From the NCBI GenBank assembly GCA_002704915.1, contig PAIP01000084.1, positions 71,689 through 134,859 of the forward strand: a DNA stretch of 63,171 nt, read 5' to 3'. The translations under genes and the position numbers were made by a program. The notes under the pieces were generated by a model that was given only the letters and a program-made list of their open reading frames with translations, was not told the origin of the DNA and searched no databases. Origin of the DNA: Parvularcula sp. GTDB lineage: Bacteria; Pseudomonadota; Alphaproteobacteria; Caulobacterales; Parvularculaceae. Each line of letters starts with the position of its first letter. Position 1 is the stretch's first letter. This document shows positions 51,675 through 60,619 of the stretch, piece by piece.

Positions 51675-52975
51675 ATGCGCCCGTTAAATTGAGGCAGGCC
51701 TATGCGGACATGCCGACTTACTACGCTGCCACCGCAAATCCCGCGCGGGAGCGCCCGGTCTTGCGCGGTGATCATCGGTGCGACGTTTGTGTGATTGGAG
51801 CCGGTTTCTCCGGCATGTCGGCGGCGCTTGAGCTTGCTGAGCGCGGTTATGACGTCATCGTCGTTGAGGCGCGCCGCGTCGGCTGGGGGGCTTCGGGCCG
51901 GAATGGCGGGCAACTCGTCAATGGCTACAGCCGAAGTCTTTCTGAAGTCAGAAAGCATTATGGCGAACAAGCTGAACGCGACTTTGGCGCTATGGCGTTG
52001 GAGGGCGCCGGCATCATTCGCGAGCGCGTAAAAAAATACAATATTGAGTGCGATCTAAGAGACGGAAACGCGATTGTCGCCATGCACCAGGCGCATATGC
52101 GTTTTTTGCGGGAGAGGGTCGCCGAATGGCGGCGACACGGTCATGACAGCGTTCGACTTCTCGAAAAGGAAGAAGTCAAGTCTGCGGTCAACAGCGAGCG
52201 TTACGTCGGCGGCTATCTCGATCCGCTGGGCGGGCACATGCATTCGCTGAACTATGTGCTGGGCGAAGCGGCGGCGTTTGAAAATCTGGGCGGCAAAATT
52301 TTTGAAAATTCCCGCGTTGAGCATGTAGACCGGTCTGACAAACCATTCGTTCAATCGGATGGCGGCAGGGTGTTTGCTGAAAAACTGCTGATTTGCGGCA
52401 ATGCTTATCTTGGCGACGAGGTCGGGGATCTTTCGTCTCGGGTCTTGTCGGTATCAAGCCAGATCATCGGCACTGAGGTTCTGGGCGAAGATGTGGTTAA
52501 TGACCTTATTCCCGCCAACTGCGCCGTCGAGGATGCGCGCTACATACCGGATTATTACCGGCGGACCGCGGACCATCGCATCATTTATGGCGGCGGTTCG
52601 GTGTATGGCGGCGGTGATCCGGCAAGTATTGTGGACAAGATTCGCCCGCAGATGCTGCTGACTTTTCCGGAACTGAAAAACGCAAGGATAGATTTTGCCT
52701 GGAGCGGCAACTTTGCGCTGACTATGACGCGCTATCCGCAGATGGGGAGGCTGTCGCCAAGCGTTTATTATTCGCAGGGCGATAGCGGCCACGGCGTTAC
52801 GACGACCCAAATGCTGGGAAAGCGATTGGTGGAAGCGATCGACGGTCAGTTAACGAAGTTCGACGTGTTCGCTTCGCTCAGGGATATTCCTTTCGTGGGC
52901 GGCAAGGTTTTTCGCGTGCCTTATTGTGTGCTCGGTTCCTGGTATTACGGTTTAAGAGACAGGCTGGGCCTTTAG
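51671..52975 (+). CDS. FAD-dependent amine/amino acid oxidoreductase, PuuB-like
   Basis: A 434-residue DAO-fold flavoprotein. The FAD-binding motif is CDVCVIGAGFSGMSAALELAERGYDVIVVEARRVGWGASGRNGGQLVNGYS at residues 38-90. The C-terminus includes YSQGDSGHGVTTTQMLGKRLVEAIDGQ. The GASGRNGGQ motif is typical of gamma-glutamylputrescine oxidase and related amine oxidases, which release an aldehyde, ammonia and hydrogen peroxide. It overlaps the ligase stop by four bases, so the two are coupled, supporting a gamma-glutamylated amine as substrate. The aldehyde could then be handled by the dehydrogenase at 44680 or by gabD (inference). Confidence 0.88.
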   Translation: MNAPVKLRQAYADMPTYYAATANPARERPVLRGDHRCDVCVIGAGFSGMSAALELAERGYDVIVVEARRVGWGASGRNGGQLVNGYSRSLSEVRKHYGEQAERDFGAMALEGAGIIRERVKKYNIECDLRDGNAIVAMHQAHMRFLRERVAEWRRHGHDSVRLLEKEEVKSAVNSERYVGGYLDPLGGHMHSLNYVLGEAAAFENLGGKIFENSRVEHVDRSDKPFVQSDGGRVFAEKLLICGNAYLGDEVGDLSSRVLSVSSQIIGTEVLGEDVVNDLIPANCAVEDARYIPDYYRRTADHRIIYGGGSVYGGGDPASIVDKIRPQMLLTFPELKNARIDFAWSGNFALTMTRYPQMGRLSPSVYYSQGDSGHGVTTTQMLGKRLVEAIDGQLTKFDVFASLRDIPFVGGKVFRVPYCVLGSWYYGLRDRLGL

Positions 52976-53044
52976 GGATTGTTACCGAGTGGCGCATTCG
53001 GAGGTTGCGACTGGCTGCTTTGTATTGTCTGAACGGAGAAAATC

Positions 53045-53191
53045 ATGCGCAATAGCTGCTCCATTCCACGCGAAATGCGGCAGGCGATCTGTCAGTCTGT
53101 CGAGCTGCAAGCGCTAATCACTGATGAAAGCTCTCTTGCAGGAGATGCGTTGGTCCCGGAGGCTCCGGTCGCCGGTCTGACTGCGTTATAG
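53045..53191 (+). CDS. Possible 48-residue small protein before the CoA-transferase
   Basis: An ATG at 53045, seven bases after a GGAGA ribosome-binding site, opens a 48-codon frame (MRNSCSIPREMRQAICQSVE...) ending TAG at 53189-53191, two bases before the CoA-transferase ATG at 53194. No family is recognised and no membrane segment is present. The arrangement would couple translation of the two genes, so it may be a short leader or a real small protein. It lies in a 218-base gap that is otherwise empty. Confidence 0.4.
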   Translation: MRNSCSIPREMRQAICQSVELQALITDESSLAGDALVPEAPVAGLTAL

Positions 53192-53193
53192 AT

Positions 53194-54354
53194 ATGGCAG
53201 GAGCACAGCCGCTAAAAGGTCTGAAAGTCGTCGAACTGGCGAGAATTCTGGCAGGGCCCTGGGCCGGACAGATATTCGCCGATCTCGGATGCGAGGTCAT
53301 TAAAGTCGAAAGTCTGGCAGGGGATGACACGCGCCAGTGGGGGCCGCCTTTCATCGATAATCGCGACGGAACGAAAGACGCTGCTTACTTCCACGCTTGC
53401 AACCGGGGTAAAAGCAGCATTACGGCCGATTTCAGGAACGCGCAGGACCTCGCAAGCGTAAAGAAGCTGATCGCGGAAGCAGACATCGTTATTGAAAATT
53501 TCAAGGTCGGGGGGCTGGAACAGTTCGGGCTCGATTACGATACGCTGAGTAAAGATCACCCCAGATTGATTTACTGTTCGATCACCGGTTTCGGCCAGGA
53601 TGGTCCGTATAAAGAGAGAGCTGGATACGATTTTATCATCCAAGGCATGAGCGGGATGATGGATCTCACCGGCGACCCTGAAGGGGAGCCGCAGAAAATC
53701 GGCGTTGCGCTTGCCGACATCATCGCCGGCCTTTACGCAACAATCGGCATTCAGTCAGCGATCATCGAGAGAGAGCGAACCGGGCTTGGCGTTTATATCG
53801 ATGTCGCGCTTCTGGATTCCATGGTTGGCGTCCTTGCAAATCAGGCGATGAACTATCTTCTCACCGGTCATCCGCCGCAGCGCATGGGCAACGCACATCC
53901 GAATATTTGTCCTTATGAGGTTTTCCCTGCCGCAGACGGCCACTTTGTTCTTGCGGTAGGCAATGACAGGCAGTTCCGGCGGCTGTGCGAGATCATTGAG
54001 CAACCGCAATTGAGCGATGATCCCCGTTTTTCGACGAACGCCGCCCGGGTTGAGCACAGGGAAGCCTTGCGAGCCTTGCTGGAGGCGCGTTTCGTCCATC
54101 TTGGCTGCGCCGAAATACTTCGCCTTTGCGAAGAGCAAGGCGTGCCGGCCGGCCGCATCAACAATCTCGAAGAGGTTTTTGAAGATCCGCAAGTCAAGGC
54201 GCGCCAACTGATATTGGATTTGCCCGGCGGTGTCCGCGGCGTGCGCACGCCCATCAATTACAATGGAAAGCGGCTTTTCGCCGACGGGGCGTCCCCGAAA
54301 CTGGGAAGCGCCAATGCGCCGCCTGGAAGATCGATCGACGAACCGGAGACTTAA
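53194..54354 (+). CDS. Class III CoA-transferase (CaiB/Frc family)
   Basis: A 386-residue family III CoA-transferase, which moves CoA between acids without a free energy cost. Motifs: LKGLKVVELARILAGPWAGQIFADLGCEVIKVESLAGDDTRQWGPPF at the N-terminus, NRGKSSITADFRN, IENFKVGGLEQFGLDYD, CSITGFGQDGPYKERAGYDFIIQGMSGMMDLTG, and the catalytic aspartate at about residue 175 in VALADIIAGLYA. Context suggests activation of an organic acid produced by the oxidase or dehydrogenases to its CoA ester before ring or chain degradation. The CoA donor and acceptor are unknown. Confidence 0.9.
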   Translation: MAGAQPLKGLKVVELARILAGPWAGQIFADLGCEVIKVESLAGDDTRQWGPPFIDNRDGTKDAAYFHACNRGKSSITADFRNAQDLASVKKLIAEADIVIENFKVGGLEQFGLDYDTLSKDHPRLIYCSITGFGQDGPYKERAGYDFIIQGMSGMMDLTGDPEGEPQKIGVALADIIAGLYATIGIQSAIIERERTGLGVYIDVALLDSMVGVLANQAMNYLLTGHPPQRMGNAHPNICPYEVFPAADGHFVLAVGNDRQFRRLCEIIEQPQLSDDPRFSTNAARVEHREALRALLEARFVHLGCAEILRLCEEQGVPAGRINNLEEVFEDPQVKARQLILDLPGGVRGVRTPINYNGKRLFADGASPKLGSANAPPGRSIDEPET

Positions 54355-54374
54355 TAGGAAGGAAAGGGACTATC

Positions 54375-56222
54375 ATGGCGAATGCGATCAGGCGGAGTTT
54401 GCTGACCCATATGGCGGGCGCAACCATTTTCGTCGCGGCGCTGACCGGGTGCGGCGGCGACAATAATGGCGCAGAACCGGCAAGCGACATGGAAACCGCT
54501 GCCGATACGGTGTTTACCAACGGCAAGATTTACACGGTCGATGGCGCCAATCGCGTTGTCGAAGCGATCGCCATCAAGGAAGGGAAGATTGCAGCGCTTG
54601 GCGGCGATGAAGAAATCGGCGATTTCGTAGCTGCTTCGACGCAGGTGATCGATCTTGATGGCCGGATGCTCATGCCGGGTCTTATCGACGCGCATATGCA
54701 TCCGTTGGGCGCGGGAAATATGCTCACCACCTGTTCCCTTAGATATGAATCGCTCACCGTCGACGAGATCCTCTCAAGGATAACGAGCTGCCTTGAAGCC
54801 GAGCCCGATGCGGCGCCTGACAAATGGCTGCATGTGCAGGCCTGGTTCAGGCAGGCGACGAAACCCGAAGGCGCGGATCTTTCGGCCGAAATTCTCGACC
54901 GCTTGCTGACCGACCGGCCGGTGATTGTCATGGCCAATGATTATCACACGCTTGCCGCCAACAGCGCCGCAATGCGCGCGGCGGGCATCGACGAGGAAAC
55001 CGCAGATCCCGCCGGCGGAAAAATCGTTCGGGATGAAGGCGGAGTGGCGACGGGAATATTCCTCGACGCCGCCATGGGCGTTGTGGCGCAGGCTGAACCC
55101 CCATTGCCTGAGAAAGAACAAGAAGCGAAAAACCTGAAAGACCTCAGCGCCGCGCTTGTGGCGCTCAACGAGCAAGGCGTGACCACCATGTTCGATGCGG
55201 CCGGGTCGGAAAGCAGCATGAAAGCCGCGGCGCGCCTGCGCGACGAAGGCGAACTCAGCGTTCGCTCCGTGATTTCCATCGTGGCTTCGCCTGACGCGGC
55301 GAAGGCGCCGAAGGAGGTCGTGGCGACACTTAAAGAGCTCAGCGGGCGCTATAATACTCCAGTCGAAGCGCAAGCGCCGGGCATTACAGTTGACCGTGCG
55401 AAAATGTTCGTAGACGGCGTCATTCAGGCGCCGGCGCAAACAGGCGCCTTGCATGAGCCTTATCTCCACAATACGGGAACCGCCGAAAATCCAGTTTGGG
55501 AGTCCGGCGACAATTCCGGATCGCTCTATTACGATGAGGCGTTGTTAACGGGCATGCTCGATGAATTGGTGTCGAACGGGCTTAGCGCGCATATGCATAC
55601 GGATGGTGACAAGGCGGTCACCGTGGCGCTGGACGCTATCGAGACAGTGCGTGCGAAACATAATTCGCCTGCCTATTTTCGTCCGGGACTTGCCCATGAT
55701 GAGCTGCTCATACCTGCCGACTATCCGCGATTTTCGGAGTTGAACGCCATTCCCGTATTATCTTTACAATGGGGCAAGCCGGCGCCGGATACGATCGACT
55801 CTGTGAAGAATCAGATTGGTCCTGAACGATTTCCCTATCTTGAGACGGCAGGCAAATTTCAGGAAGCCGGGGCCCGCGTCGCCTTCGGCAGCGATTGGCC
55901 GGTGGAGGCGCTCGACGAGTGGCGCGCTATGCAGATTGGCGTGACACGCAGCAACCCGGATGCCGTCGATCCGAAATATCAGGGCCGCCTCGGTGACGAT
56001 CCGGGCCTCGATGTCGAAACCGCAATACGCGCTTTCACGATCAATGCAGCCTATTCGTTGAACATGGAAGACTATGTAGGCTCGTTGGAGGAGGGAAAAT
56101 TTGCAGACCTCATAGTTATCGATCGGGACATCACGGCCGTTCCTGCGGAAACGATCGCTGAAACGAAAGTTCTCATGACCATGATCGGGGGCAAAGAAGT
56201 CTACCGCGCCGATTCGTTCTGA
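54375..56222 (+). CDS. Lipoprotein amidohydrolase, YtcJ-like (amidohydrolase 3)
   Basis: A 615-residue metal-dependent hydrolase anchored as a lipoprotein: the N-terminus ATIFVAALTGCGGDNNG has a lipobox with the cysteine near residue 26. The catalytic fold shows GLIDAHMHPLGAGN (HxH), KMFVDGVIQAPAQTG (probable lysine), LSAHMHTDGDKAVTVALDAIE and FGSDWPVEALDEWRAMQ (Asp). This is the YtcJ/NfdA-type group, which includes N-substituted formamide deformylase; most members lack a known substrate. A periplasmic or outer-membrane-facing amide hydrolase would suit processing of an incoming amide. It begins 21 bases after the CoA-transferase and ends before a strong terminator. Confidence 0.87.
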   Translation: MANAIRRSLLTHMAGATIFVAALTGCGGDNNGAEPASDMETAADTVFTNGKIYTVDGANRVVEAIAIKEGKIAALGGDEEIGDFVAASTQVIDLDGRMLMPGLIDAHMHPLGAGNMLTTCSLRYESLTVDEILSRITSCLEAEPDAAPDKWLHVQAWFRQATKPEGADLSAEILDRLLTDRPVIVMANDYHTLAANSAAMRAAGIDEETADPAGGKIVRDEGGVATGIFLDAAMGVVAQAEPPLPEKEQEAKNLKDLSAALVALNEQGVTTMFDAAGSESSMKAAARLRDEGELSVRSVISIVASPDAAKAPKEVVATLKELSGRYNTPVEAQAPGITVDRAKMFVDGVIQAPAQTGALHEPYLHNTGTAENPVWESGDNSGSLYYDEALLTGMLDELVSNGLSAHMHTDGDKAVTVALDAIETVRAKHNSPAYFRPGLAHDELLIPADYPRFSELNAIPVLSLQWGKPAPDTIDSVKNQIGPERFPYLETAGKFQEAGARVAFGSDWPVEALDEWRAMQIGVTRSNPDAVDPKYQGRLGDDPGLDVETAIRAFTINAAYSLNMEDYVGSLEEGKFADLIVIDRDITAVPAETIAETKVLMTMIGGKEVYRADSF

Positions 56223-56260
56223 TGCGGCTGGCCTTAAGCGTTCACGTGGAGAGCGCAACA

Positions 56261-56295
56261 AAATAACCCGGCGGCCAGAAGCCGCCGGGTTATTT
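56261..56295. terminator. Bidirectional rho-independent terminator
   Basis: A perfect 15-base stem AAATAACCCGGCGGC (56261-56275) with GCCGCCGGGTTATTT (56281-56295), a five-base loop CAGAA, and T/A tracts on both sides. It lies between convergent genes (amidohydrolase from the left, TonB receptor from the right) and ends both transcripts. Confidence 0.95.
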
Positions 56296-56335
56296 TTACG
56301 ATCATGAAAACGCCGATTTGCCGATTGCGACGCGC

Positions 56336-58696
56336 TTAATTGAAATCGTATTTAAGCGCTGCGCCGATGGTGCGCGGACGCAAGGTGCGGATAAGCAGGA
56401 TCGGACTGCCGCCGAATACGCGCGTCTTGCCAAGCTCAGGCGTTTCGTTTGTCAGGTTTTCTGCAAAGAGCGAGAGGGAAACGGCGCCTAATCTCACGCC
56501 GAGCCGGCCGGAGAGCTGGGTGACGGCTTCCGCGTCCCGGATTTCCGCGTCAGCGCCGACAACGCCGTCCGGCCCGGTGCGTTCATACTTCCCGGCATGG
56601 CTTACGGAGATATTGCCGAATGTGTCGACGCCGGCAATCTGGCCGTCATAAAACAGGGTGGCGCTTCCGTTGAGCTTCGGAACGCCGAGCTCCTGATCTT
56701 TTTGGACCAGTGTTTGACCGTAATCGTCCATGACCGTTTCGCTGTAACGGCCGTCGGCATATCCTGCCGTAATCGATGCGGTGAAACTGTCCGTTAGTTG
56801 AACGCCGAGTTCGACATCGAAACCGTCGACTTTGGCGTCGCCAAGATTGTCTGTGTAAACATTCAGACAAGTCGGCAAGGTAATGGCGCCCTGTATGTCT
56901 TTCCAGTCGATATGAAACCCGCTCACATTCAGGTTGACGCGGCCCTCGGCAAGACGGTTTTTGCTGCCGACCTCGTAGCTCCAAAGCTGATCCGAATTGA
57001 ATTCGGTCGGATTGGAGCCGCCGGGCAGATCCGGCGCGCAGGTCGTGCTGACGCTGTAATCCGGATTGGTGCCGCCGATTCTAAAGCCTTTGGCCGCGGA
57101 CGCATAAAGCGTATGATTTTCGCTGGGCTCATAATTGATATTGAACTTCGGAGAGATGGGCGTCTCGCTTTGCGTGCCGATGGCTGACGTTTCGCCGCCA
57201 ACCCAAAACCCGTTCTGCACCTGGCTTGCCTGGAATTTCGTGCGCGAAATGCGAACGCCCGCCGAAGCGCTGAGTTGCTCGGTGAAATTGTAGGTCAGGT
57301 TGGCGAAGCCTGCGACTTCGCTTTCGACGTTATCGACTGTGTCAAAATAAGAGACAGGCAAGCCGAGCTCATCGGACAGGGGCCCTTGAAAAACGATATC
57401 GTCAATCGGGAACCCTAGCGTATTTATCGATTCCGCGTTTATGTCCTGATACTCATGACGAATGCGTTCATACTCGCTGCGTTGGTAGTAGAAGCCCGCG
57501 ATCCAGGAGAGTTTCGAATCGCCAGTGTCATTCGAGAAAAAGCGTATTTCCTGGGAATACGCTTTTTGATCGGTGGACCAATACATATGACCCACAAAAT
57601 CGTCAGTAAGAACCGCGGGTTCAAAGGGGACCATGAAGACTTCTGAGCGAATTCCCCCAAGGATGAAGGGCAGGGATGCTCCATCGGAATCGGTCCAGTC
57701 ATTGATCTGGGAAAAATCGCGATTGATAAAAGACGATACGCTCTTCACGGAGAAGGCGCCGAAATCATAATCTGCGGTCAGATTTGCAACCAGATACTCG
57801 TCATCTTCCGGTTGCGCACGGTCCGTGAAGGTGTTGTTGAGGCCGGCGTCGGCCCAGTAAAGGTCCATATCGTCTGCTTCGGTCTTCTGGTAGAAGACCG
57901 AAGGGCTAATGGAGAATTCGTCCGAGACCTGAAATAGGAGTGCAAGACGCGCAGCAATGGTTTGCGTGTCGTTGACATCGTCCTCAACGACTGCGCCGGT
58001 ATCTCTGTCGTGCCTGTCAATCCAGCCGGCCTCGTCGCGGTAATAGAAGCCCGCACGAAACGCAACGCGGTCATTGACGAGCGGGGCCCCGCCATAAATT
58101 GAGAATTGCGGCGTGACGCCGCCATCATCGGTCTTGGCGACCTCGGCGTTCAAGGTTGCGGACGCTTCGGTCAGATCCGGTTGCGTTTGTATAAAGCGCA
58201 CCGTGCCTCCCATGGAGCCGGCGCCATAGAGCGTTCCCTGCGGCCCGCGCAGAATTTCGACACGGTCGAGGTCGAAAACCACAGGCACAACCGCCGGGCT
58301 GAAGATTGTCGTGGGCTGTTGCAGCGGCGTTTCGTCCAGGTAAAAGCCGGTTGTCGCGGCGCCTGCCGTGGGGGCGATGCCGCGTATGGAAACAGTTTGC
58401 CCGCCGAACCCCCCGGACTGATCGAGCGTCAGGCCCGGCGTGACAAGGCTGATGTCCTCAAGGTTGCGGAGCGTTCGCTCTTCGAGCGTTTCGCCGCTGT
58501 AAGCCGCGATGCTGATGGGAACATCGAGGGCGCTTTCGGAGCGTTTCTGGGCGGTGACGACGATTTCGTCCAAGCCGCGCGTCGTGCGTCCGGCGGCTGT
58601 GTCTTGTTGTGCGTAAGCCGCCGTTATGGGCGCGCTCATGCAGCTTCCCATCAGAAGCGCCAAAGTTATGGTTTTGCGTTGAGAGATGACAGGCAT
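56336..58696 (-). CDS. TonB-dependent outer-membrane receptor
   Basis: A 786-residue receptor from ATG 58696, which has AAGGGGA eight bases upstream; a longer start at 58732 is less likely. The signal peptide ends ...ITAAYAQQD. The plug includes EIVVTAQKRSESALDVPISIAAYSGETLEERTLRNLEDISLVTPGLTLDQSG, VSIRGIAPTAGAATTGFYLDETPLQ and RVEILRGPQGTLYGAGSMGGTVRFIQTQP. The barrel ends LRPRTIGAALKYDFN. The structure is close to the receptor at 40871. It faces the terminator at 56261 and has a promoter that contains TTGTGATCACAA. It therefore probably belongs to the same regulon as the carboxylesterase and ligase. Confidence 0.93.
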   Translation of the reverse strand: MPVISQRKTITLALLMGSCMSAPITAAYAQQDTAAGRTTRGLDEIVVTAQKRSESALDVPISIAAYSGETLEERTLRNLEDISLVTPGLTLDQSGGFGGQTVSIRGIAPTAGAATTGFYLDETPLQQPTTIFSPAVVPVVFDLDRVEILRGPQGTLYGAGSMGGTVRFIQTQPDLTEASATLNAEVAKTDDGGVTPQFSIYGGAPLVNDRVAFRAGFYYRDEAGWIDRHDRDTGAVVEDDVNDTQTIAARLALLFQVSDEFSISPSVFYQKTEADDMDLYWADAGLNNTFTDRAQPEDDEYLVANLTADYDFGAFSVKSVSSFINRDFSQINDWTDSDGASLPFILGGIRSEVFMVPFEPAVLTDDFVGHMYWSTDQKAYSQEIRFFSNDTGDSKLSWIAGFYYQRSEYERIRHEYQDINAESINTLGFPIDDIVFQGPLSDELGLPVSYFDTVDNVESEVAGFANLTYNFTEQLSASAGVRISRTKFQASQVQNGFWVGGETSAIGTQSETPISPKFNINYEPSENHTLYASAAKGFRIGGTNPDYSVSTTCAPDLPGGSNPTEFNSDQLWSYEVGSKNRLAEGRVNLNVSGFHIDWKDIQGAITLPTCLNVYTDNLGDAKVDGFDVELGVQLTDSFTASITAGYADGRYSETVMDDYGQTLVQKDQELGVPKLNGSATLFYDGQIAGVDTFGNISVSHAGKYERTGPDGVVGADAEIRDAEAVTQLSGRLGVRLGAVSLSLFAENLTNETPELGKTRVFGGSPILLIRTLRPRTIGAALKYDFN

Positions 58697-59143
58697 ACTT
58701 AAAATCCCCTTTTGAGTTCCGTCGCGCCGCAAATGCTTTGGGCGGCCTTGATTGACGCACAGTGATTTCCCGCCAGCCCGCAGGGCGAGGCATGGCTAAA
58801 AAGTCACCGATTGACGCTTTTTCGGCGGCAGGCCGACCCTCCGATTGCCTCCAAGACAATGGTATATTGTGATCACAAAATTGACAATGTTTTGGAATTG
58901 TGACGGGATGATGGTTCCGTTCTCCGTCCAAAAACGCGCTGTATGCAGAAAAAACAAAGTAAATCAATGCTTTATGAAATGATGGCGCGCCAGTCAAAGC
59001 TTGGCTGCGTCAAAAATGTGATCTCTCTATGCGTTGTTTTTGAGGCACACTATGGGGATCACTTGCGGCGACAGCCACGTCAATCAAACTGAAGTCGCCG
59101 ACTGTGCTCATCTCATCCACATAAAGAGGAAAGCGAAGCCATC
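58697..59143. other. Divergent intergenic region between TonB receptor and APC permease
   Basis: No gene is visible in these 447 bases. They contain the minus-strand promoter and GTGATCAC operator described at 58859-58887. Nearer to the permease are two partial copies of the site: TGTGATCTC near 59018 and GGGATCACTT near 59054. These may make the permease a weaker member of the same regulon. Confidence 0.45.
58859..58887 (-). promoter_or_regulatory. Promoter of TonB receptor with TTGTGATCACAA operator
   Basis: On the minus strand TTGTCA (58887-58882) is followed, after exactly 17 bases, by TACCAT (58864-58859). The perfect 12-base palindrome TTGTGATCACAA at 58867-58878 lies between the two boxes, where a bound repressor would block RNA polymerase. 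It is identical to the site at 39067. Confidence 0.7.
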
Positions 59144-60544
59144 ATGGATCGCGATTTGCCGAAAGTTTTAAATTTAACCGATCTGGTGCTGTTCACCGTA
59201 TCGGCGATCGTGTTGCTGGATACGCTGGCGGCCTCGGCTTCGATCGGACCTTCGAGCTTATTCTGGTGGCTTTTTCTGGGGGGGATATTCCTGCTTCCCA
59301 TGGGGCTGATGACGGCCGAACTCGGAACGATGTATCCGGCAGAAGGCGGCATCTATGTATGGATCCGCAAGGCTTTCGGAAAACGATGGGCCGCGCGGGC
59401 GGTCTGGGCTTACTGGGTGAATACGGCGATATGGCTGCCGGCGATTTACGTCTTGTTCGCTGGAATCCTGTCGCGCCTTTTTCTTTTGGAACTGACGCTG
59501 GCGCATCAAATCGGGATCGGCGTTGTTCTGGCGTGGTGTACCGTTTTGCTGGATGTTCTTGGTCTGCGCGTTGGAAAATGGATACCCAATATCGGCGCCA
59601 CCTTTAAGCTGATCATTTTTTTCGCCTTGATCCTTGCGGGATATCGTTATGGCGCCATGCACGGTTTTGCCAACGAGATTTCATTCGATACTTTAGCCCC
59701 GCGTTGGGAAGAGGGACTGCGCTATCTGCCAGTAATCATTTACGGCATGCTCGGCCTTGAGCTCGTTTCTTCTGCGGGCGGCGAGATAAAGCATCCTGGC
59801 CGCGACGTGCCGATGGGCATTTTGATCTCGGGTCTGCTTGTTGTTGCCCTTTATTTCTTTGCCACAGCGGGGATTCTCGCCGCTCTGCCTGCGCAGGACA
59901 TCGATATTGTCGACGGGCTTGTGGATACGCTGGCCCTGTTTTTTGCGGATGTTCCGGGCGGCGAACTGATTGTCACGATTCTGGGCGTCGGCGCGCTTTA
60001 TACGATCTTTTCCAATGGCGCGACATGGTCGATGGGATGCAATCGCACGACCGCTGAGGCGGCGGTCGAAGGCCAGTTCCCGGGCATCTTCGCCATCCGT
60101 CATCCCCGCCATGGCGGGCCGGTCGGTGCGGCGCTGATGATGCTTCTGGTTTGTACGAGCGCGTTGCTGCTCTATGGGCGCATGTCTACAAGCAATGAAG
60201 ATCTGTTCTGGTCTCTCTTTTCCTTTAGCGCCGTCATTTTTATGCTGCCATATATCGGTCTGGCGCTTTCTTTTGTGGCTCTGCGTCGGCAGGAGCCGGA
60301 CACACCCCGGCCATTCCGCGCGCCCGGCGGTGTAAAAACGGCCATGATGCTTGCGGGGGCTTGTCTTGTCGTTCTTGCTGCGACGATTGTTCTGTTCTTC
60401 TATACGCCCGGCGAGGGCGTGCATTATCCGACTTTATGGGGCGTGATTGCCGTCTTGATGCTCGGAGAGGGCGTCATGTGGCTCGGTCAGTTGGAGCAGT
60501 GGATAAAAAAGCGCGTGCTTCGCAAACCCCAGATTGGGGAATAA
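59144..60544 (+). CDS. APC-family amino acid permease
   Basis: A 466-residue permease with about twelve helices. The N-terminal membrane region includes LTDLVLFTVSAIVLLDTLAASASIGPSSLFWWLFLGGIFLLPMGLMTAELGTMYPAEGGIYVWIRKAFGKRWAARAVWAYW, characteristic of the glutamate/GABA antiporter-like branch of the APC family. It is the second such transporter in the window and is not closely similar to the one at 31678. It converges on the AraC gene. An amine or amino acid released from the substrate of the preceding pathway is a reasonable cargo (inference). Confidence 0.88.
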   Translation: MDRDLPKVLNLTDLVLFTVSAIVLLDTLAASASIGPSSLFWWLFLGGIFLLPMGLMTAELGTMYPAEGGIYVWIRKAFGKRWAARAVWAYWVNTAIWLPAIYVLFAGILSRLFLLELTLAHQIGIGVVLAWCTVLLDVLGLRVGKWIPNIGATFKLIIFFALILAGYRYGAMHGFANEISFDTLAPRWEEGLRYLPVIIYGMLGLELVSSAGGEIKHPGRDVPMGILISGLLVVALYFFATAGILAALPAQDIDIVDGLVDTLALFFADVPGGELIVTILGVGALYTIFSNGATWSMGCNRTTAEAAVEGQFPGIFAIRHPRHGGPVGAALMMLLVCTSALLLYGRMSTSNEDLFWSLFSFSAVIFMLPYIGLALSFVALRRQEPDTPRPFRAPGGVKTAMMLAGACLVVLAATIVLFFYTPGEGVHYPTLWGVIAVLMLGEGVMWLGQLEQWIKKRVLRKPQIGE

Positions 60545-60619
60545 GCCCGATACGTTAAAGCGGTGCGCCTCCCAACGGCGCCGGGGCATCGTTTTCTAAC
60601 AAGAGGCGTGCGGACAGGG

